A stretch of DNA of 64,000 nucleotides from contig CAYZJI010000001.1 of the NCBI GenBank assembly GCA_964479045.1, positions 1-64,000 on the forward strand, read 5' to 3'. The stretch's first letter is position 1; every line of letters starts with the position of its first letter. Of this stretch, positions 8,401 through 17,076 are shown in pieces. The stretch is from 2-02-FULL-47-50 sp964479045. Lineage in GTDB: Bacteria > Pseudomonadota > Gammaproteobacteria > Eutrophobiales > Eutrophobiaceae. Position numbers and translations under genes: made by a program. Below the pieces are notes generated by a model that was given only the letters and a program-made list of their open reading frames with translations, ran no database searches and was not told the DNA's origin.

Positions 8401-9980
8401 GCGAACAATTGTTTGAAATAGTCGTAGAGCAAACGCGACCGGTTGGACAACACAGCCAGTGCAGCATCAGTGCCCATGGAACCGATTGCTTCGGCGCCGC
8501 TCGACGCCATCGGCGCCATGATGATGCGCAGATCTTCCAGCGTATAACCAAATGCCTGCTGGCGCTGTTGCAGGGTGTCGGGGTCCGTGCCGTGGATCTG
8601 TTTCGGACTCGGCAGTTTGTCCAGCGGCAGGAGATTGGCTTTCAGCCAGTCTGCATAGGGATGTTGTGTGGCATATTCTTTTTTGAGTTCGGCATCATCA
8701 ATAATGCGGCCCTGCTTTGTATCGACCATGAAGATGCGGCCGGGATGCAGACGTTCCTTGATGAGTACATTTTCCGGCGCCACTTCCAGCACACCGACTT
8801 CGGACGCCATGATGACCATATCATCCTTGGTCACATAATAACGTGATGGACGCAGACCGTTGCGATCGAGCACCGCGCCGATCACTTCACCATCGGTAAA
8901 CGCAATGGAGGCTGGACCATCCCACGGTTCCATCAGGCAGGCATGATATTCATAAAACGCCTTGCGCTCATCGTCCATGGTTTCATGGCCGCTCCATGCT
9001 TCCGGAATCATCATCAGCACCGCCAGCGGCAATGGCCGGCCGGACATATGCAGGAATTCCATGACGTTATCAAAGGTGGCGGAATCACTGCCGCCTTCAA
9101 TCACGATCGGGAAAATCTTTTTCAGGTCTTCACCGAACAAATCAGACTGACACAGGGCTTCGCGTGCGCGCATCCAGTTGCTGTTGCCGCGGACGGTGTT
9201 GATTTCACCGTTGTGCGCGATATAACGGAACGGATGGGCCAGTTCCCAGGCCGGGAACGTGTTCGTGGAAAATCGCTGATGCACCAGAGCCATCGCGGAT
9301 TCCACATCCGGATCGGTGATGTCCGGGAACATCTGTTCGATCTGGTTTCCGGTGAGCATGCCTTTATATATAAAGGTGCGGCTGGACAGCGACGGAATAT
9401 AGAACAGGCTCTTTTCGCTCATGTCCGAATTCCACACCGCATGTTCAATGCGCTTGCGGATGACATACAGCTTGCGTTCGAATGCTGCATTGTCTGCAAC
9501 ATTTTTTTGTCCGATGAAAATCTGTTTGAAGGCGGGTTCTGAAGCTTTGGCGGTGGGACCGATCATGGAGCTGTCGATGGGTACGTCACGCCAACCGAGA
9601 AACTCCTGACCTTCTTCGCCGATTATTTTTTCAAACATTGCACAACAACGTTCAGATTGCGCCTTGTCGTGCGGCAGGAACACCAGCGCGGCACCATAGT
9701 GCCCGGCTTCCGGTAATTTGATCTTGAGTTTGCCTGTCACACGGGCAAAAAACTTATGCGGTATCTGGATCAGGATGCCGACACCATCACCGGTGTTTTC
9801 TTCGCAGCCGCAGGCGCCGCGATGCAGGAGGTTCTTAAGGATGGTCAGTGCGTTGGTAACGATCTTGTGAGATTTGCGGCCCTTCATATCGACTACAAAA
9901 CCTACGCCGCAGGCATCATGTTCCTGTTCGGGGTCATAAAGACCCTGGGCAGGTTGCCCGAAATGTCGTGTCATTACCAT
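5415..9980 (-). CDS. gltB: Glutamate synthase (NADPH) large subunit
   Basis: About 1520 residues, the full family length. Domain order: class II glutamine amidotransferase, whose nucleophile is the Cys of EHDACGVGF (residue 24 from my start, exposed by removal of a short propeptide); a central domain; the FMN-binding synthase domain with DGGTGASPLSSLKHAG; the 3Fe-4S cysteine cluster in CIMMRVCHLNTCPVG; and the C-terminal glycine-repeat beta-helix (GMSGGIAYV). I choose ATG 9980 because AAGGG lies about five bases upstream; a TTG at 9992 and an ATG at 9974 are alternatives. It is the first gene of the gltBD operon, preceded by about 200 bp without a gene that must hold its promoter. Confidence 0.97.
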   Translation of the reverse strand: MVMTRHFGQPAQGLYDPEQEHDACGVGFVVDMKGRKSHKIVTNALTILKNLLHRGACGCEENTGDGVGILIQIPHKFFARVTGKLKIKLPEAGHYGAALVFLPHDKAQSERCCAMFEKIIGEEGQEFLGWRDVPIDSSMIGPTAKASEPAFKQIFIGQKNVADNAAFERKLYVIRKRIEHAVWNSDMSEKSLFYIPSLSSRTFIYKGMLTGNQIEQMFPDITDPDVESAMALVHQRFSTNTFPAWELAHPFRYIAHNGEINTVRGNSNWMRAREALCQSDLFGEDLKKIFPIVIEGGSDSATFDNVMEFLHMSGRPLPLAVLMMIPEAWSGHETMDDERKAFYEYHACLMEPWDGPASIAFTDGEVIGAVLDRNGLRPSRYYVTKDDMVIMASEVGVLEVAPENVLIKERLHPGRIFMVDTKQGRIIDDAELKKEYATQHPYADWLKANLLPLDKLPSPKQIHGTDPDTLQQRQQAFGYTLEDLRIIMAPMASSGAEAIGSMGTDAALAVLSNRSRLLYDYFKQLFAQVTNPPLDGIREELVTQVATTIGPEGNLLKPAPESCRQVKLDSPILTNEELARIRDMKLPGFRTKVVSILYPVAQGGAGLDQALEKVYTEVDAAIAEGYTYIILSDRGIDAKLAAIPALLATAGVHHHLIRNGQRTKVGLVIESGEPREVHHFALLIGYGAGAINPYLAFESIGELIGKGHVPDMPYEKAVKNFIKAVNKGLIKTMSKMGISTVQSYRGAQIFEAIGLNKEFIDKYFTWTASRIGGIGLDVVAEEIALRHHKGFPERQVQDPELEWGGEYQWRRDGEYHLFNPQTVFKLQHATRSGQYKIFKEYTSLVNDQSEHLATLRGLFEFKTAKEPIPLDQVEPIEKIMKRFSTGAMSYGSISSEAHETLAIAMNRIGGKSNTGEGGEDSARFKPDANGDLRRSAIKQVASGRFGVTSEYLVNADDLQIKMAQGAKPGEGGQLPGNKVYPWIAKVRHSTAGVGLISPPPHHDIYSIEDLAQLIHDLKNSNPEARVHVKLVAEVGVGTVAAGVAKAHSDVVLISGYDGGTGASPLSSLKHAGLPWELGLAETQQVLVMNKLRDRIVVQTDGQLKTGRDVVIAALLGAEEFGFSTAPLVVMGCIMMRVCHLNTCPVGVATQNPELRKKFNGKPEFVENFFRYIAEEVREYMAQLGFRTMEEMIGQVDRIDVKKAVEHWKAKGLDFSKILYKPQAEKGVGIHCTRKQDHGLEKSLDVTTLVPLCKEALEKRKPVNIILPVKNTNRTVGTILGYNITKRYGAEGLPEDTIRVHFNGSAGMSFGAFLPKGVTLTLEGDANDYLGKGLSGGKIIVYPPRHSSFVPEENILVGNVLLYGATAGEAYFRGIAGERFAVRNSGALAVVEGVGDHGCEYMTGGRIIIIGKTGRNFAAGMSGGIAYVLDEKSDFKIRCNLDMVDLETLAEEDIETIKVMLNKHEQYTQSTVARKILDNWRSYQPKFVKVMPKDYKRVLQAIKKARETGIPEDVAVMEAAHG

Positions 9981-10186
9981 TCCACCCTTCAATCGTGACC
10001 TGGGCCCGGCGCCCGATCATCTTTAATATTAATTATAGGAAAATGCGATCAGCCCTTTCAGGCCAACCCGGAGGCGGGATGACGCAAAAGGATGAAAATT
10101 ATAAACAAGCAGTGCGGCAATGTCACGGCGCAGCAAAAAATTTGTCTTGCTCTTGTAATGATATTTATTCTTTAAATATCAATAAG

Positions 10187-11320
10187 TTATGATATGCGCG
10201 TTAATTCAGCCTGCGCGAACCGATCGGTCATGCCCGCTATATAGTCCGCCACGATACGCGCCCGGCCGTTTAACCCGGCTTCAGCTTCATGCTGGCTGGC
10301 ACGGTCCCGGGTGTCAGCAGGCAGCAGATTGATGTTGTTCATATAGGCCTCAAACAGCGCTTTCAACGTAATTTTGGCTTCATCAGTCATCTTGATCACC
10401 CGCGGATGCTGGTACAGATTCTTGCGCAGGAAGCGTTTCAGTTGCTGGTTTTTAGTAACACATTCATCACCAAGCCCGATAAGCGGCTCGGCATGCCTGC
10501 GCACGGCATCGATACTCCCGGGTTGAACCTGACTGATTCTGGCCAGACTCGTGCTGATCAAATCACTCACCAGCAGATTGATCATGCGCCGGACAATCTC
10601 ATGGATCTGGCGGCGTTCGCTCAAATCGGGCCAGCGCCGGTTGACCTGCTCCTGCTGCTCCCGGAACAAATCACATTCCATCAGTTGGTCTGTGGTGATT
10701 AAACCGGAACGCAGGCCATCATCCACATCATGATTGTTATAGGCAATCTCGTCAGCAATGTTCGCCACCTGTGCTTCGAGTCCGGGTTGCCCGCCTTCGA
10801 GAAAGCGTTTGCCGAGTTCACCCAGTTTCAATGCATTAGTGCGGGAACAATGCTTGAGGATACCTTCGCGTGTTTCAAACATAAGATTAAGCCCGTTGAA
10901 ATCCGGATAGCGTTCTTCCAGCACATCGACAACACGCAATGATTGCAGGTTGTGCTCAAAACCGCCGTACTCTTTCATGCAATGATTGAGCATGTCCTGA
11001 CCGGCATGGCCGAATGGCGTGTGACCGAGATCGTGTGCGAGACAGATTGCTTCCGTAAGATCTTCATTCAGACCCAACGCCCGGGCGATGGTCCGGCCGA
11101 TTTGCGCTACTTCGATTGAATGCGTGAGGCGCGTGCGAAACATATCGCCTTCATGATTCACAAATACCTGGGTCTTGTATTCCAGCCGGCGGAACGCACC
11201 GGAATGAATGATGCGATCGCGATCGCGCTGATATTGATTACGATGTGCCGGTTGCGCTTCATTATGCTGACGCCCTTTGGAAGTTTCCTCGCGGGCCGCA
11301 TAGGGCGCCAGATCAGGCAT
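10187..11320 (-). CDS. dgt: Deoxyguanosinetriphosphate triphosphohydrolase-like protein
   Basis: 377 residues from the ATG at 11320, which overlaps the aroB stop by eight bases; the frame stays open for another 40 codons, but that stretch lies inside aroB. The HD-domain metal ligands are visible as RTRLTHSIEV and AICLAHDLGHTPFGHAG (His, His-Asp, His). The N-terminal QPAHRNQYQRDRDRIIHSGAFRRL motif region is typical of type 2 dGTPase-like proteins. These enzymes cleave dNTPs to deoxynucleosides plus triphosphate and affect dNTP pools. It is translationally coupled to aroB, an order common in Gammaproteobacteria. Substrate preference cannot be read from sequence; many of these proteins are not dGTP-specific. 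Confidence 0.92.
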   Translation of the reverse strand: MPDLAPYAAREETSKGRQHNEAQPAHRNQYQRDRDRIIHSGAFRRLEYKTQVFVNHEGDMFRTRLTHSIEVAQIGRTIARALGLNEDLTEAICLAHDLGHTPFGHAGQDMLNHCMKEYGGFEHNLQSLRVVDVLEERYPDFNGLNLMFETREGILKHCSRTNALKLGELGKRFLEGGQPGLEAQVANIADEIAYNNHDVDDGLRSGLITTDQLMECDLFREQQEQVNRRWPDLSERRQIHEIVRRMINLLVSDLISTSLARISQVQPGSIDAVRRHAEPLIGLGDECVTKNQQLKRFLRKNLYQHPRVIKMTDEAKITLKALFEAYMNNINLLPADTRDRASQHEAEAGLNGRARIVADYIAGMTDRFAQAELTRIS

Positions 11321-12413
11321 GAACCTTCTCCGCTGTTGAAGCAAAATGCTGCAAGGTTTGTTTGAGTTTCTCCGGATCAAACTGATTCGTAACGATTGCC
11401 TCACCGAGTTTTTTGAGGAGGACAAGAAACAGTTGGCCATCGCGGGCTTTTTTATCGACGGCCATCAATTCGATCATTTTTTCGGGCGTGAGATTATCCG
11501 GCAGTTTCACCGGCAAGCGGGCTTTGCTCAACAGGTTGCGGGTACGATCCACATCCGCCGCGTTAATCCAGCCATGCCGGCAGGACAGATCCGCCGCCAT
11601 CAACATGCCGGCGCCGACGGCTTCACCATGCAACCAGCCTTTATATTCCAGTGCAGTTTCAATCGCATGGCCGAAGGTGTGACCCAGATTGAGTATTGCG
11701 CGCAACCCGGATTCTTTTTCATCAATGGCGACGACTTCTGCCTTGTTACGACAGGACACTTCAACGGCATGCGCCAGTGCTTCAGCGTCTCTGCGCATCA
11801 ATGCCTCCATGTTTTTTTCCAGCCATTCGAAAAACGGAAAATCACGGATCAATCCATATTTAATAATTTCTGCCAACCCCGCTGTCAACTCGCGATCTGG
11901 CAGGGTTTTCAATAATGCAAGATCCGCAATGACAGCTCGCGGTTGATAAAACGCACCAATCATGTTTTTACCGAGCGGATGATTGACTGCGGTTTTCCCG
12001 CCTACGGAAGAATCCACCTGTGCAAGTAATGTTGTAGGCACCTGGATAAAATCCACACCACGTTGATAGCAGGCCGCGGCAAAACCGGTGAGATCACCGA
12101 CCACACCACCCCCCAGAGCAATCAGACAGCAATTACGGCTGTAACGTTTTTGCAGTAACCGGGTGATGATATTGTTCATCACATCCAGGTTTTTATATTG
12201 CTCACCATCGGGTATAACGATGCTGTCGGTTTTGAACGCCGAAAGAGCATTCTGCATTTTCTGCAAATAAAGCGGGGCAATGGTTTCATTGGTTACGATC
12301 AGCACCTGACTGGAACGGATCGACTCATTAAACAGATCAGCCTTGTCCAGCAGGCCTGCTCCGATATAAATCGGATAGGAATGGTCGCCGAGGTCAACCG
12401 TTAATGTCCGCAT
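11313..12413 (-). CDS. aroB: 3-dehydroquinate synthase
   Basis: 366 residues. It converts DAHP to 3-dehydroquinate, the second step of the shikimate pathway, using NAD and a divalent metal. Visible motifs: IALGGGVVGDLTGFAA (NAD site), QVPTTLLAQVDSSVGGKTAVN (about residues 125-145), GLAEIIKYGL, and NLGHTFGHAIE with metal-ligand histidines. It overlaps aroK by 13 bases and dgt by eight, so aroK-aroB-dgt is a tightly coupled unit. Length and motifs are normal. Confidence 0.97.
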   Translation of the reverse strand: MRTLTVDLGDHSYPIYIGAGLLDKADLFNESIRSSQVLIVTNETIAPLYLQKMQNALSAFKTDSIVIPDGEQYKNLDVMNNIITRLLQKRYSRNCCLIALGGGVVGDLTGFAAACYQRGVDFIQVPTTLLAQVDSSVGGKTAVNHPLGKNMIGAFYQPRAVIADLALLKTLPDRELTAGLAEIIKYGLIRDFPFFEWLEKNMEALMRRDAEALAHAVEVSCRNKAEVVAIDEKESGLRAILNLGHTFGHAIETALEYKGWLHGEAVGAGMLMAADLSCRHGWINAADVDRTRNLLSKARLPVKLPDNLTPEKMIELMAVDKKARDGQLFLVLLKKLGEAIVTNQFDPEKLKQTLQHFASTAEKVHA

Positions 12414-12928
12414 GCTGAATTTCTCTTTTGCACGATTTTATCCACTATATGCTGCACCTGATTATGATCGGTATCAATCACCAGATCGGCAATCGACTCA
12501 TACAAGGGCGCCCTGACCTTCATCAACTCTTCCATGGTCTGTAGCGGGTTGGGCGTATTCAGCAAGGGGCGCTTGCTGTCCTTGCCAGTGCGCTTCAGCA
12601 ATTGTTTCGCGTCAGCCCGAAGATACACCACGATACCCCGTTCACGGAGATGTTGCCGGTTGAGTTCATCCAACACTACACCACCACCGGTGGCCAGCAC
12701 GATATCGTTATAACGGGTGACTTCATCAATCACCTCGGCCTCGCGTTTGCGAAAACCGGCTTCACCCTCAATTTCGAAAATCAGGGTGATACGAGCGCCG
12801 GTGCGTTTTTCGATTTCATGGTCGCTGTCAAAAAACTGCAGTTTGAGTTTTTTGGCAAGACGTCGCCCGATCGTGGACTTCCCTGCGCCCATGGGACCAA
12901 TCAGGAAAATGTTATTTGTGTTCTTCAA
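12401..12928 (-). CDS. aroK: Shikimate kinase
   Basis: 175 residues. It phosphorylates shikimate with ATP. The Walker A motif is GPMGAGKSTIG (about residues 11-21), the shikimate-binding acid lies in FFDSDHEIE, and ATGGGVV is the glycine-rich substrate motif. The classic pil-aroK-aroB neighbourhood supports the call. An intrinsic terminator (13000-13032) stands between pilQ and this gene, so aroK probably has its own promoter within 12929-12999 or depends on read-through. Confidence 0.97.
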   Translation of the reverse strand: MKNTNNIFLIGPMGAGKSTIGRRLAKKLKLQFFDSDHEIEKRTGARITLIFEIEGEAGFRKREAEVIDEVTRYNDIVLATGGGVVLDELNRQHLRERGIVVYLRADAKQLLKRTGKDSKRPLLNTPNPLQTMEELMKVRAPLYESIADLVIDTDHNQVQHIVDKIVQKRNSACGH

Positions 12929-12999
12929 CTCGGGCTTCCGGCTATCTGTGAATACAGGCCGGTTATGATAATGGAATTTTGCGCCTAGGGTGCATGAAC

Positions 13000-13032
13000 A
13001 AAAAAGAGGTGTGCCCTTGCGGACACACCTCT
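13000..13032 (-). terminator. Intrinsic terminator after pilQ
   Basis: A nine-base GC-containing stem (CACACCTCT at 13024-13032 with AGAGGTGTG at 13005-13013) is followed, on the minus strand, by a run of six T. It lies 32 bp past the pilQ stop and upstream of aroK, so it should end the pilMNOPQ transcript. Confidence 0.85.
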
Positions 13033-13064
13033 GATGATTACAACTGTCTGGATATGCCGCAGAG

Positions 13065-15224
13065 TTAAATCTGCAGGTTCTCCTTTAATATTTTGGGTGT
13101 AACAAAAATCAGCAATTCTGACTTGGTTCGGGAATCAGACGTCCGCTTGAACAGGAACCCGACATAGGGCAAATCGCCAAAGAACGGGATTCTGTCTTCT
13201 GAATAGTTGGTGGCCTGTGAGTAGACACCGCCCAGAACCACAGTCTCACCGTTATCGACCAGTACCTGCGTACTGACGTTACGGGTATTGATCGGGGGCA
13301 CGCCCAGAACGTCCGGTGACCCACGGGTGTCCTGGTTGACAGTCAGATCCAGCAACACGCGATCATCCGGTGTGATCTGAGGGGTTACACGCAAGGCGAG
13401 CACTGCCTTCTTGAATGAAACAGAGGTCGCACCACTGGAAGAGGCTTCCTGATAGGGAATTTCCACACCGGATTCGATCAGTGCTTCACGCTGATTGGCG
13501 GTGATGACCTTTGGACTGGCAATGTCCTCACCCCGGCCTTCGGCCAGTGCCGCGGACAATTCAAGTTGCAGCAGGTAAGAACCGATAATGCCATAGGCCA
13601 GTGATAATGCACCGGTAGCACCTGGTGCAGGTAACGTGACCATCAGGTTTTCGTTTGAGCCATCATTAAAAGTGGTCGTGTCTCCAAAATCTGTGATACC
13701 AGGCAAACCACCGCCGACTATCAGTCCAGGTTCGCCCTCACCACCACGAGATTGGGTGCTCGGGTTCTGGCGAGTGAGTTTGCTGAAGCCAAAGTTTACA
13801 CCCAGATCCTTGGAGAAACTTTCATCCGCATTGACAATACGCGATTCGATCAGCACCTGACGTACCGGAATGTCCAGTTTGGCAACCATGGAACGGATAC
13901 TGTCTAGGCTGGCAGCGACATCCTGAAGAATCAGTGTATTGGTACGTTCATCAATCGATACATTGCCCCGTTCTGATAACAGATTGTTTTCCTCTGCCTT
14001 GATGAGGGTTGCCAGTTCCGATGCCTTGGCATAATTGACCTGCAGGAATTCAGTCTGTAATGGGGCAAGTTCTTCGATCTGTTTATTGGCTTCCAGTTCA
14101 AGCTTTTCACGTGCAGCGATTTCAGCCTGTGGAGCAACCAGGATGACATTGCCATCCTTGCGCATGCCGAGACCCTTGGATTTGAGGATAATATCCAACG
14201 CCTGATCCCAAGGCACATTCTTCAGGCGCAGTGTCACGTTACCGCTCACAGTATCACTGGCCACCATGTTGAGACCTGTAAAATCGGCAATCAACTGTAA
14301 TACGGCACGCACCTCAATATCCTGAAAGTTGAGGGAGAGCTTTTCTCCAGTGAAGCCAAACTTCTGCTTTTGCATGGCTTCCTGTTCCTGCTTGGTCAAC
14401 GGCTTGAATTCAATCGTCAACTGGTTATCTGACTGGTAAGCCAGATGATCGTATTCTTCGGTTGCCGTGGTCACGACCATGCGTGCGCCATTGGCTGAAG
14501 GCGATGTGTCGATTTCCTTGACCGGAGTGGCGAAATCCAGCACATCAAGCCGGCGGTTCAGTTCTTCTGGCAGACTGGTGCCACTGAAATCCACAACGAC
14601 CTTGCCACCTTCCTGGCCGAGATTAACGCCGACGGACGGATCCGACAGCGTGACAATGATCCGGCCTTCACCTGACTCACCGCGACGAAAATCTATGTTT
14701 TCAATACTGGCGTCGAAACTGCCTGAAGCAGCAGCACTTGTTACCGACTGACTTTCTGCAGCTGTAGACGGAGTAGAAGCTCCGGCAGCGGCCAGTGTGA
14801 CGATAACAGAATTGCCCTGCACGGCCATTTCATAGCCAACAGGCTTGGAAAGATTCAGTACAATACGAGTGCGGCCGGCCGCTTCAACTGCCGAGACGCT
14901 GTGTGCCGCGCCAATGCCAATGTCCTGGTTTTTCTGGGCAAGATTCAGGCTGGTGTCCGGGAAATCCAGAACTACGCGTGCCGGATTGTCTATGGTGAAA
15001 TTCAACGGTTCACCCTGAACCGGTTCAGATAACTTGATCTCAACCTGTGCGCGATCACCCGGCAAAGATGAGTAAGTTATATCATCCAGAGTCGCTGCAA
15101 ACGATTGTGCCTGCAAGAATACACTCATGCATAACAACCCGGTTATCATGCCGAAACGGCCTAGCCATCTATTCATTGCAACATCACCCCTGTTCATGGT
15201 TTCGTAAGGTCTGTTCGCTTTCAT
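13065..15224 (-). CDS. pilQ: Type IV pilus secretin PilQ
   Basis: 719 residues, normal for PilQ. It forms the outer-membrane ring through which the pilus passes. Layout: signal peptide (the hydrophobic FGMITGLLCMSVFLQAQSFA), two AMIN domains that bind peptidoglycan (about 45-270), a secretin/TonB short N-terminal domain (GEKLSLNFQDIEVRAVLQ), an N1 domain, and the C-terminal secretin barrel ending in LPYVGFLFKRTS and LLIFVTPKIL. The ATG at 15224 has GAGGGG nine bases upstream and lies 18 bases after pilP. An ATG at 15176 (MNRWLGRFG) would give a more ordinary signal peptide and also has AGGGG upstream, so the start is uncertain by 16 codons. It is the last gene of the pil operon. Confidence 0.95.
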   Translation of the reverse strand: MKANRPYETMNRGDVAMNRWLGRFGMITGLLCMSVFLQAQSFAATLDDITYSSLPGDRAQVEIKLSEPVQGEPLNFTIDNPARVVLDFPDTSLNLAQKNQDIGIGAAHSVSAVEAAGRTRIVLNLSKPVGYEMAVQGNSVIVTLAAAGASTPSTAAESQSVTSAAASGSFDASIENIDFRRGESGEGRIIVTLSDPSVGVNLGQEGGKVVVDFSGTSLPEELNRRLDVLDFATPVKEIDTSPSANGARMVVTTATEEYDHLAYQSDNQLTIEFKPLTKQEQEAMQKQKFGFTGEKLSLNFQDIEVRAVLQLIADFTGLNMVASDTVSGNVTLRLKNVPWDQALDIILKSKGLGMRKDGNVILVAPQAEIAAREKLELEANKQIEELAPLQTEFLQVNYAKASELATLIKAEENNLLSERGNVSIDERTNTLILQDVAASLDSIRSMVAKLDIPVRQVLIESRIVNADESFSKDLGVNFGFSKLTRQNPSTQSRGGEGEPGLIVGGGLPGITDFGDTTTFNDGSNENLMVTLPAPGATGALSLAYGIIGSYLLQLELSAALAEGRGEDIASPKVITANQREALIESGVEIPYQEASSSGATSVSFKKAVLALRVTPQITPDDRVLLDLTVNQDTRGSPDVLGVPPINTRNVSTQVLVDNGETVVLGGVYSQATNYSEDRIPFFGDLPYVGFLFKRTSDSRTKSELLIFVTPKILKENLQI

Positions 15225-15242
15225 TTCTGCCCACCCCTCAAA

Positions 15243-15806
15243 TTATTCTTCAGTACCAGCCAAAGCCAGTCCTGCCGGACGTTCTTCCCAACGACCGTCT
15301 ACATTCTTGATGATTTCTCTCAACTCGATTTTATCTTCCTGGATAGTAAGAATTTTGCCGATATTACGGCCCAGATAATTTCCGACTCTGACACGGTGCA
15401 CTGTGCCTTGAGGATCCTGAATAATGCCCCACTGATTGCTGCCATCTTCAAGTGTGCCCACCATACGCAGGCTGTCCAGTTCATAGCTTTCAAGTTCTTC
15501 GCGGTTACGGAACTTGATTTCACGCTCCATGGCCTCTGTCAGCCCGGTGTCTTTTGCATCAGCCACTTCCGCCTTTGAAGTGTCATAAAACAATTCAAAC
15601 GGATCACGAGCATTCTCCAGCCCTGATTTATAGGTGTAAGCCTCATAGGGTTTGATTTCCGGAAGTGGTTCAATACGTCCGCCCGGACGTTTCAGAATTT
15701 CATCTACCTGACGCGTCAAATCACTCTTGTCACTTGATACGCAACCGGCAAGCAACAACAGGCTGATGTATGAAATGTTTCTGAAAATTGTCTTGGAATT
15801 ACGCAT
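15243..15806 (-). CDS. pilP: Type IV pilus alignment lipoprotein PilP
   Basis: 187 residues. A lipobox (LLLLAGC, Cys22) marks an inner-membrane lipoprotein. A low-complexity linker follows, then the C-terminal HR-like beta domain with 'LDSLRMVGTLEDGSNQWGI' and 'GTVHRVRVGNYLGRN', the conserved PilP signature. PilP connects the PilN/PilO inner-membrane complex to the secretin PilQ. It lies five bases after pilO. Confidence 0.95.
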   Translation of the reverse strand: MRNSKTIFRNISYISLLLLAGCVSSDKSDLTRQVDEILKRPGGRIEPLPEIKPYEAYTYKSGLENARDPFELFYDTSKAEVADAKDTGLTEAMEREIKFRNREELESYELDSLRMVGTLEDGSNQWGIIQDPQGTVHRVRVGNYLGRNIGKILTIQEDKIELREIIKNVDGRWEERPAGLALAGTEE

Positions 15807-15811
15807 AGATC

Positions 15812-16507
15812 TTATCCCTTGGCCTCTTTCTTGGCCGGCGCTTTCTTGGCTGGCGCTTTCTTGCCTTTACCTTTTGCGGGGGCTGCCTGGGTTGCAGTCT
15901 CTTCTTCTTCCAGTGCCCGATAGGTTTTGGCCGTAGCCTGCAATTTCAGAATGTTGCCAGAATCTTCTGCGCCCTTGGCCTTGCCTCCACCACCAGTAGT
16001 TATAACGATATCGTGCGTAGTAACAATACGCGGCAGAGCGGCAACACCACTGATAAACTCACCAAACTTGTGGTAATCACCGATGACGCTGATCTGGATC
16101 GGTAATTCAGCATAAAATTCGGAAGGTACTTCCGGTGTCGGTTTGAACAATTCAAACTCCAGTCCCGCCGCCAGTCCAGTCTGGGATATGTCTACCAGCA
16201 AAGCAGCTACTTCTGTCTTGTTTGGCAACTGTTTCAACATGTCACCAAATGACTGCTGCATTTCCTGCATCTGGGTTTTGAGTGCCTCTAGATTTGCAGC
16301 CTGCTTCTGCTTGCTTTCCAGGCTGGCAATATTTTCCAGCTCAGTCTGCTTTTCCTTGGCAATCTTGTCACGCAAACCCTTGATGTCATATTGCCAGCCC
16401 AGAAACAGAATGACGGAAAACACGATCAACAGCAGAACTGCCTTGACCGGTAAGGGCCACTCACCAATATTTTCGGGATCCAGATTTTGTAGTTCTTCAA
16501 ATGTCAT
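15812..16507 (-). CDS. pilO: Type IV pilus alignment protein PilO
   Basis: 231 residues. One N-terminal membrane helix (about 20-40), a coiled coil (about 45-90) and a ferredoxin-like periplasmic domain with FELFKPTPEVPSEFYAELPI form the usual PilO layout. PilO dimerises with PilN to align the pilus machine. Unusually, after the conserved domain the protein ends in a tail of about 25 residues made almost only of Lys, Ala, Pro and Gly (AKGKGKKAPAKKAPAKK). This tail would lie in the periplasm. The start overlaps the pilN stop by four bases. Confidence 0.94.
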   Translation of the reverse strand: MTFEELQNLDPENIGEWPLPVKAVLLLIVFSVILFLGWQYDIKGLRDKIAKEKQTELENIASLESKQKQAANLEALKTQMQEMQQSFGDMLKQLPNKTEVAALLVDISQTGLAAGLEFELFKPTPEVPSEFYAELPIQISVIGDYHKFGEFISGVAALPRIVTTHDIVITTGGGGKAKGAEDSGNILKLQATAKTYRALEEEETATQAAPAKGKGKKAPAKKAPAKKEAKG

Positions 16508-17076
16508 GCGCCGCCCTCCTCTTCGTCAGCGGCTACCGGTAATTTCTGGCTGAATTTCAATGTGAAATTGCTGATCCTCTGTCCATTTTCATCTTTGGCC
16601 TGAATCACATCGAGCACAGGTTTCTCCAGCCATTCTGATGACTCAAGGTTGCGCATGAATGTAGAAACTCTGGCATTGGATTGCGCAACACCGTTGACTG
16701 TAATCAAAGTGCCCTTCTGAGTGAGGCTGAGCAGACTGACTCCCTCAGGCAGGCTTTTTACCAACTCATCAAACATGCGTACGATAATCGGTCGATTACC
16801 TTGTAACTGCTCAATGGCCCGCATACGTGCCAACAAACGTTCCTTTTCATTTTCCAGTTGCTCGATTTCCTCGATCTTCTTGTCGAGCTTCGCAATTTCT
16901 TCCGTTAGATAAGTATTGCGTGATTTGTGATAGTCAATAAGTTGCGTGTGATATACATGCACTACACCCCAGAATGCTGCTGCAATCAGTGCTGCAAAAC
17001 CGAGCAGCGTCAAAAACTCCTGTTTTTTCTCCTTACGCAGTTCCTCGCGCCAGGGAAGCAGATTAATATTTGCCAT
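16504..17076 (-). CDS. pilN: Type IV pilus alignment protein PilN
   Basis: 190 residues. The cytoplasmic N-terminus MANINLLPWREELR is the conserved peptide that docks into PilM. One membrane helix follows (about 24-44), then a coiled coil and the periplasmic domain with GVSLLSLTQKGTLITVNGVA. It is adjacent to and coupled with pilM (stop and start share one base) and pilO. Confidence 0.96.
   Translation of the reverse strand: MANINLLPWREELRKEKKQEFLTLLGFAALIAAAFWGVVHVYHTQLIDYHKSRNTYLTEEIAKLDKKIEEIEQLENEKERLLARMRAIEQLQGNRPIIVRMFDELVKSLPEGVSLLSLTQKGTLITVNGVAQSNARVSTFMRNLESSEWLEKPVLDVIQAKDENGQRISNFTLKFSQKLPVAADEEEGGA

Noticed and set aside
9968..10192. 74-residue frame upstream of gltB on the plus strand
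   Set aside because: It overlaps the gltB start, has no convincing ribosome binding site and shows no conserved character; the region must hold the gltB promoter.
11321..11440. 40-residue N-terminal extension of the dGTPase-like protein
   Set aside because: It lies inside aroB in another frame and precedes the family's usual start MPDLAPYAAREE.
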